Part shown: in pieces, positions 32,531 through 35,716 of the stretch
How the letters are laid out: each line of letters begins with the position of its first letter
How positions within the stretch are numbered: position 1 is the first letter of the stretch
Source of the DNA: an uncultured Roseicyclus sp.
GTDB taxonomy: Bacteria; Pseudomonadota; Alphaproteobacteria; Rhodobacterales; Rhodobacteraceae
Assembly: GCF_937892565.1 (NCBI RefSeq)
Contig: NZ_CALAHQ010000049.1
Location: 1-35,716 of the forward strand
Length of the DNA: 35,716 nt
Direction: 5' to 3'
Program-made: the position numbers and the translations under genes
The notes under the pieces: model-generated
Told to the model about the DNA's origin: nothing
Databases searched by the model: none
What the model saw: only the letters and a program-made list of their open reading frames with translations

Positions 32531-33867
32531 AGCCCCGCCATCAGCCCGGTGGCTTGGATCAAAAGCGCCTTGGGCAGATGCTCGTTCGGGGCGTGTTGAC
32601 AGCAGCCGGGATAGGAATGGGGCACCCAGATCGTGGGCAGGCCCAAAAGCTCGGTAAAGATGTCATTGGGCAGCGACCCACCCAGAGAGGGCAGCACCAC
32701 AGGCGCCGCGCCATGGCTTTGCCCCAGCGAGGCGGCGGCAAACCGGGCGGCGGGGTGATCGACCGGGGTGGCCGAGGCGCGAAAGCTGGGGCCTTCGGGC
32801 GTGATGGTCACATCGCCAAAGCCATGCGCATCCAGATGCGCCCGCAAGGCCGCGCCCAGATCACGATCATCGATGCCCGGCACATAGCGCAATTGCACCA
32901 CAGCCTCGGCCATATCGGGGATGGCGTTGACGGGATGGGCAATCATGCCAGCGCCAAAGGCCAGAATTTCGGCCGAATTCCACGCATGGATGCGTTCGGC
33001 GGGCGTCAGGCCTTGGGCCCCCCAATCGGGGTCGATCTCGCCGCCGGCGGGGGTCAGCCCGGCCAAGGCTGCGCGCGCGGCGTCAGGGACCGCATCGGGC
33101 AGCCAGCCCTTGACCTGCAGCGCGCCTTGCGCCGTGGTGATGGTGGCCAGCGCATGGGCCAGTTCAAGGGCGGGGTTGCGCAAGGCACCGCCGAAATTGC
33201 CCGAATGCCGCCCGCCCTCGCGCCGCTTGAGGCAAAGCCGGAAGCTTGCACCGCCGCGTGCGCCCAGAAAGATCGTGGGGCTGGCCGCATCCAGCCTTGG
33301 CCCGTCAGACGCCACCAGCAGATCGGCCGCAAGATCCGGCTTGAGCCGTTCGCACAGCCGGCGCAGGCCCGGCGATCCGATTTCCTCGCCCATCTCGATG
33401 ATCACATGGGCATTGAACCCCAAGCGTCCGCGCGCCGACAAAACCGCCTGCATCGCGGTCATGTTGACCAGCATCTGACCCTTGTTGTCGGCGATGCCAC
33501 GCCCATACCAATGCCCGCTGTCGGCATCTTCGCTCAGGCGCCACGGATCGCGCCCATGCGCCCATCGGCCCGCCATGCCCGGCACGGTATCGCCATGCGC
33601 ATAGCCCAGAACCGTGGGCCGGGTCTTGTCTTCGATCCGCGAGGCCACCAAAAAAGGCCGCCCCTCGGTGATGTAGCCCTGCGTCGTGAACCCCATCGCC
33701 AGAAAGCCATGGGCCACATGGCGCAGATAGGCCTGAAGCGGGGCATCGGGCTGGCTTGCATCGGTGGGAAAGGCGATCAGATCGGCCAAGGCATCGCGAA
33801 AGGCTGCGTCGCCCGCAAGCGCGCGCGCAAGGCTGATGGCGCGGTCCCGGTCGGATGGGTCGGGCAT
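32485..33867 (-). CDS. M20 family metallopeptidase
   Basis: This 460-residue cytosolic dinuclear zinc peptidase or amidohydrolase belongs to the M20/ArgE/DapE/CPG2 group, and its substrate is unknown. Metal ligands are visible: H91 in GYAHGDTVPG (with D93 beside it) and D127 in GRGIADNKG. The catalytic E161 and ligand E162 are in EMGEEIGS, D188 is in VASDGP, and a late His is in PNEHLP. The lid domain insert lies at about residues 205-330. Its length and the GRWAHGRDPWRLSED segment fit dipeptidase-like members. I placed the start at ATG 33867 with GGAGA upstream; the open frame continues to 34293 inside the kinase gene and is not credible. It overlaps the holin gene tail to tail. Confidence 0.9.
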   Translation of the reverse strand: MPDPSDRDRAISLARALAGDAAFRDALADLIAFPTDASQPDAPLQAYLRHVAHGFLAMGFTTQGYITEGRPFLVASRIEDKTRPTVLGYAHGDTVPGMAGRWAHGRDPWRLSEDADSGHWYGRGIADNKGQMLVNMTAMQAVLSARGRLGFNAHVIIEMGEEIGSPGLRRLCERLKPDLAADLLVASDGPRLDAASPTIFLGARGGASFRLCLKRREGGRHSGNFGGALRNPALELAHALATITTAQGALQVKGWLPDAVPDAARAALAGLTPAGGEIDPDWGAQGLTPAERIHAWNSAEILAFGAGMIAHPVNAIPDMAEAVVQLRYVPGIDDRDLGAALRAHLDAHGFGDVTITPEGPSFRASATPVDHPAARFAAASLGQSHGAAPVVLPSLGGSLPNDIFTELLGLPTIWVPHSYPGCCQHAPNEHLPKALLIQATGLMAGLYWDLGLASKSDLGL

Positions 33868-33973
33868 CTGCGCGTGTCTCCGTGGGGGGTGAAAGCCCGG
33901 TTGATGCAACAGCGTGACACTGGCAGGGCTTGGCGTCAGCCTCAAGGGTAACGGCGTGCCATGCCGCACAGCG

Positions 33974-35716
33974 CTAGGCGCTGGGTCGTGACAATGGCCA
34001 GGCGATGAAAAAGCTGGTGCCTTGGCCCTCGGCGGTGCGCAAGGCGATGCCACCACCGGCCGAGCGCACGATATCGGCCACCACAAACAAGCCAAGCCCC
34101 GTGCCGCGCAGCTTTTTGGTGGTAAAGAACGGCTCCCAGATTCTGGCGCGAACGGCTGGCGGTATGCCGCTGCCGCTGTCCTTGATGGTAAACAGCGCAA
34201 AAGGCGCGTCAGGAATGACACCGGTTTCCAGCGTGGCGTCCGGCGGCAGGGTCTCGGCCAAACCCAGCGACAGATCGATCGTTTGCAGCCCATCGCCCAG
34301 CGCGTCGCGTGCGTTGAGCCCCAGATTGAGCAAAACCTGCATCAGTTGCATCGCGTCCAGATCAGCCGTGATCGGCACATCGGGAAGATGCGTGCAAATC
34401 CTGAGCGTGCCGGGCGCCCCCAAATGCAAGATATCCGCCGCTTCGGTCACGAGCGCGCCCAGATCGGTGGATGCCACCATGGACTGGCGCTGACCAAGGT
34501 CACGGATCGGATCAAGCAGCGATACCACCTGGCGGGCAGCGGCATGGATTTCGACCATGAGCGTTTCGTGGTCCATGGCGAACCCCGCCATGGCCGGATC
34601 GGACAGATGCGAAATCAGGGCCGTCAGGTTCGACAGATCATGTGTCAAACCCGCCGCCAGCAGATTGACCATTTCTTGCCTGTAGGCCCGGTTCACGCTG
34701 TCGCGCAACTCGAGCTTTTCGCGCGCCAGCGCGTTGCGCGCGCTGACATCGCGGCTGACCCAGACCGTGCGCCCGTCAGCCATGCGCGTCAGGCTGAGTT
34801 CCAGTTCAACACGCGCATCATCCACGCGCCGCCCCAAGGCGGGGCTTACCCATGTGCCCTCACGTTGCAGCGCCGCAAAGCCGCGTGTTTCGATGGCCGT
34901 GATCGAATCTTGCGCAAAACACTTGGACCAATGATGGCCCACCAACCGGGTAGCAGGCGGATAGCCAAGCATCCGCGCACAACCCGGGTTCATGTCAAGG
35001 ATGATGCCGGCATCATCAGTGATCAAAATCCCGTCGCTGGTCGCCGTGATGGCGGCCGCGCGCAAGGACAGATCGGCCTCGATCGACTTGTCGCGCGAAA
35101 TGTCGATCAAGATGCCCGATAATGTCTGGGGACAGCCATCGGGGTGATGGCTGGACACGCCCCCGCGTGCCTGCAGCCAGACCCAATGTCCATCACGGTG
35201 CCGCATGCGGTATTCGGCATGATAGGTCACGACATCGCCCGCCAGAAAATCCGCCATATGATCCTCGATGCGCAACAGATCATCGGGGTGCACCATGGCG
35301 CGCCAGTCCGGCTTTGGCAGCGGCGAAAGCGCTTGGGTCGTGTGGCCCAACATGGTGCAGGCGCGCGCATCAAGATCGACAACCCAATGGACCACATCCA
35401 AGGACCACGTCCCGAAATCGGCGGCATGGATCACATCCTGAAGCCGTTGTTCGATCTGTTTGACCTCGGTGATATCGACCATCAGGGTCATGCGTCCACC
35501 ATCCAAGATCTTGCGATCGATCAAGCGATAGACGCGGCCATCCCGCATGGTCACGTCTTTGCGCAGATAGGGTTTGGCCCGTTCGGCCAGACGTTGGGCG
35601 ACCCATTCTTCCATTTGCGATGACGACAACGACAGCGCGCCATGGCGCCAGTCGCGGCGCAATATGTCCTCAAAGCGCATCCCGACGGTCACCGGGCCTT
35701 CGGGGCCGGGGTGCAT
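33974..35716 (-). CDS. PAS-domain sensor histidine kinase (5' end cut by window)
   Basis: 580 residues are visible of a soluble multi-PAS histidine kinase. Domains in order are: end of a PAS domain (to about residue 85), PAS (about 92-212) with PAC motif RHRDGHWVWLQARGG, and PAS (about 218-330) with the ITATSDGILITDDAG start. A coiled-coil linker is followed by a dimerisation helix with an atypical H-box AAGLTHDLSNLTALI (H359). The ATPase domain has N-box LLNLGLNARDAL (N468), G1 DSGSGIPP, F-box EPFFTTK and G2 GTGLGLF. An ATG coincides with the window edge, but the N-terminus begins inside a PAS fold, so the gene very likely starts further out. No receiver domain is present. A six-base hairpin spans its stop codon (33969-33983). 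The signal and response regulator are unknown. Confidence 0.88.
   Translation of the reverse strand: MHPGPEGPVTVGMRFEDILRRDWRHGALSLSSSQMEEWVAQRLAERAKPYLRKDVTMRDGRVYRLIDRKILDGGRMTLMVDITEVKQIEQRLQDVIHAADFGTWSLDVVHWVVDLDARACTMLGHTTQALSPLPKPDWRAMVHPDDLLRIEDHMADFLAGDVVTYHAEYRMRHRDGHWVWLQARGGVSSHHPDGCPQTLSGILIDISRDKSIEADLSLRAAAITATSDGILITDDAGIILDMNPGCARMLGYPPATRLVGHHWSKCFAQDSITAIETRGFAALQREGTWVSPALGRRVDDARVELELSLTRMADGRTVWVSRDVSARNALAREKLELRDSVNRAYRQEMVNLLAAGLTHDLSNLTALISHLSDPAMAGFAMDHETLMVEIHAAARQVVSLLDPIRDLGQRQSMVASTDLGALVTEAADILHLGAPGTLRICTHLPDVPITADLDAMQLMQVLLNLGLNARDALGDGLQTIDLSLGLAETLPPDATLETGVIPDAPFALFTIKDSGSGIPPAVRARIWEPFFTTKKLRGTGLGLFVVADIVRSAGGGIALRTAEGQGTSFFIAWPLSRPSA

Noticed and set aside
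32302..33951. Open frame of 549 codons on the plus strand opposite the M20 peptidase
   Set aside because: It is a shadow frame overlapping both holin and peptidase genes, with low-complexity Arg, Gly, Gln and His content.
1..35716. CRISPR arrays, insertion sequences, defence islands, rRNA or tRNA genes
   Set aside because: No regularly spaced repeats, transposase motifs, terminal inverted repeats or structured RNA genes were seen on either strand, apart from the small RNA candidate.

Overview
The window is chromosomal DNA of an alphaproteobacterium, most likely a member of the Rhodobacteraceae/Paracoccaceae. The base composition is clearly G+C-rich (roughly two thirds by eye). Gene content is typical of that family: a suf operon carrying YIP1-type membrane genes, a ccmF-ccmH (ccl1-ccl2) pair, a holin of the gene-transfer-agent (GTA) type next to a GH108 endolysin, a cytochrome-c-fused urate hydroxylase (PuuD), and a fused indolepyruvate:ferredoxin oxidoreductase. 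The species cannot be named from the sequence alone. I see no tRNA, rRNA, insertion sequence or CRISPR array. No gene-free stretch exceeds 300 bases; the longest is about 226 bases and holds a candidate small RNA.

Layout. 1-4371 (+): end of the suf Fe-S assembly operon (sufC, cut by the window start; sufD; two YIP1-like membrane proteins; sufS). 4391-5887 (-): membrane-fused spermidine-synthase-like protein, divergent from 6017-8142 (+), a D-lactate dehydrogenase-type flavoprotein and a VIT/CCC1 metal transporter. 8139-10096 (-): N-acetylglucosamine kinase and NagA, divergent from 10248-12724 (+), ccmF-ccmH for cytochrome c maturation. 12795-13571 (+): PaaG-like enoyl-CoA hydratase/isomerase. 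13590-18812 (-): complete branched-chain-amino-acid-type (HAAT) ABC transporter in transcription order livK-livG-livF-livH-livM, with an intrinsic terminator hairpin between livK and livG. 18998-23033 (+): puuD, HpcH/HpaI aldolase, UPF0178 protein, der. 23121-26515 (-): grxD-bolA, purL and a GNAT acetyltransferase. 26534-26616 (-): candidate small RNA. 26742-27656 (-): LysR regulator, divergent from 27838-31245 (+), the fused indolepyruvate oxidoreductase. 31374-32530 (+): endolysin-holin lysis pair. 32485-33867 (-): M20 metallopeptidase. 33974-35716 (-): PAS-rich histidine kinase, cut by the window end.

How the genes fit together. Several units concern iron, Fe-S and haem: Suf assembly, the VIT/CCC1 transporter, the Grx4-BolA pair, cytochrome c maturation, and consumers of these cofactors (PuuD, indolepyruvate oxidoreductase). 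The rest is nutrient catabolism (amino sugar, urate, aryl-pyruvate, hydroxy acid) plus housekeeping (PurL, Der). The genome is very compact: about ten adjacent gene pairs overlap through ATGA or TGATG junctions, which implies translational coupling.

The most interesting items are: (1) a candidate sRNA with an exposed CCUCCC anti-Shine-Dalgarno segment, a UUCG-capped terminator and a possible heat-shock-type promoter; (2) the GTA-type lysis cassette, whose promoter region carries a near-perfect CtrA full site and whose endolysin contains a textbook EF-hand calcium loop; (3) a symmetric divergent promoter whose two -35 elements share one palindrome; (4) a dyad T-N11-A box in the lysR/indolepyruvate oxidoreductase intergenic region; and (5) a probable leaderless start of ccmF. 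Protein family names come from recognising motifs by eye; no database search was possible.
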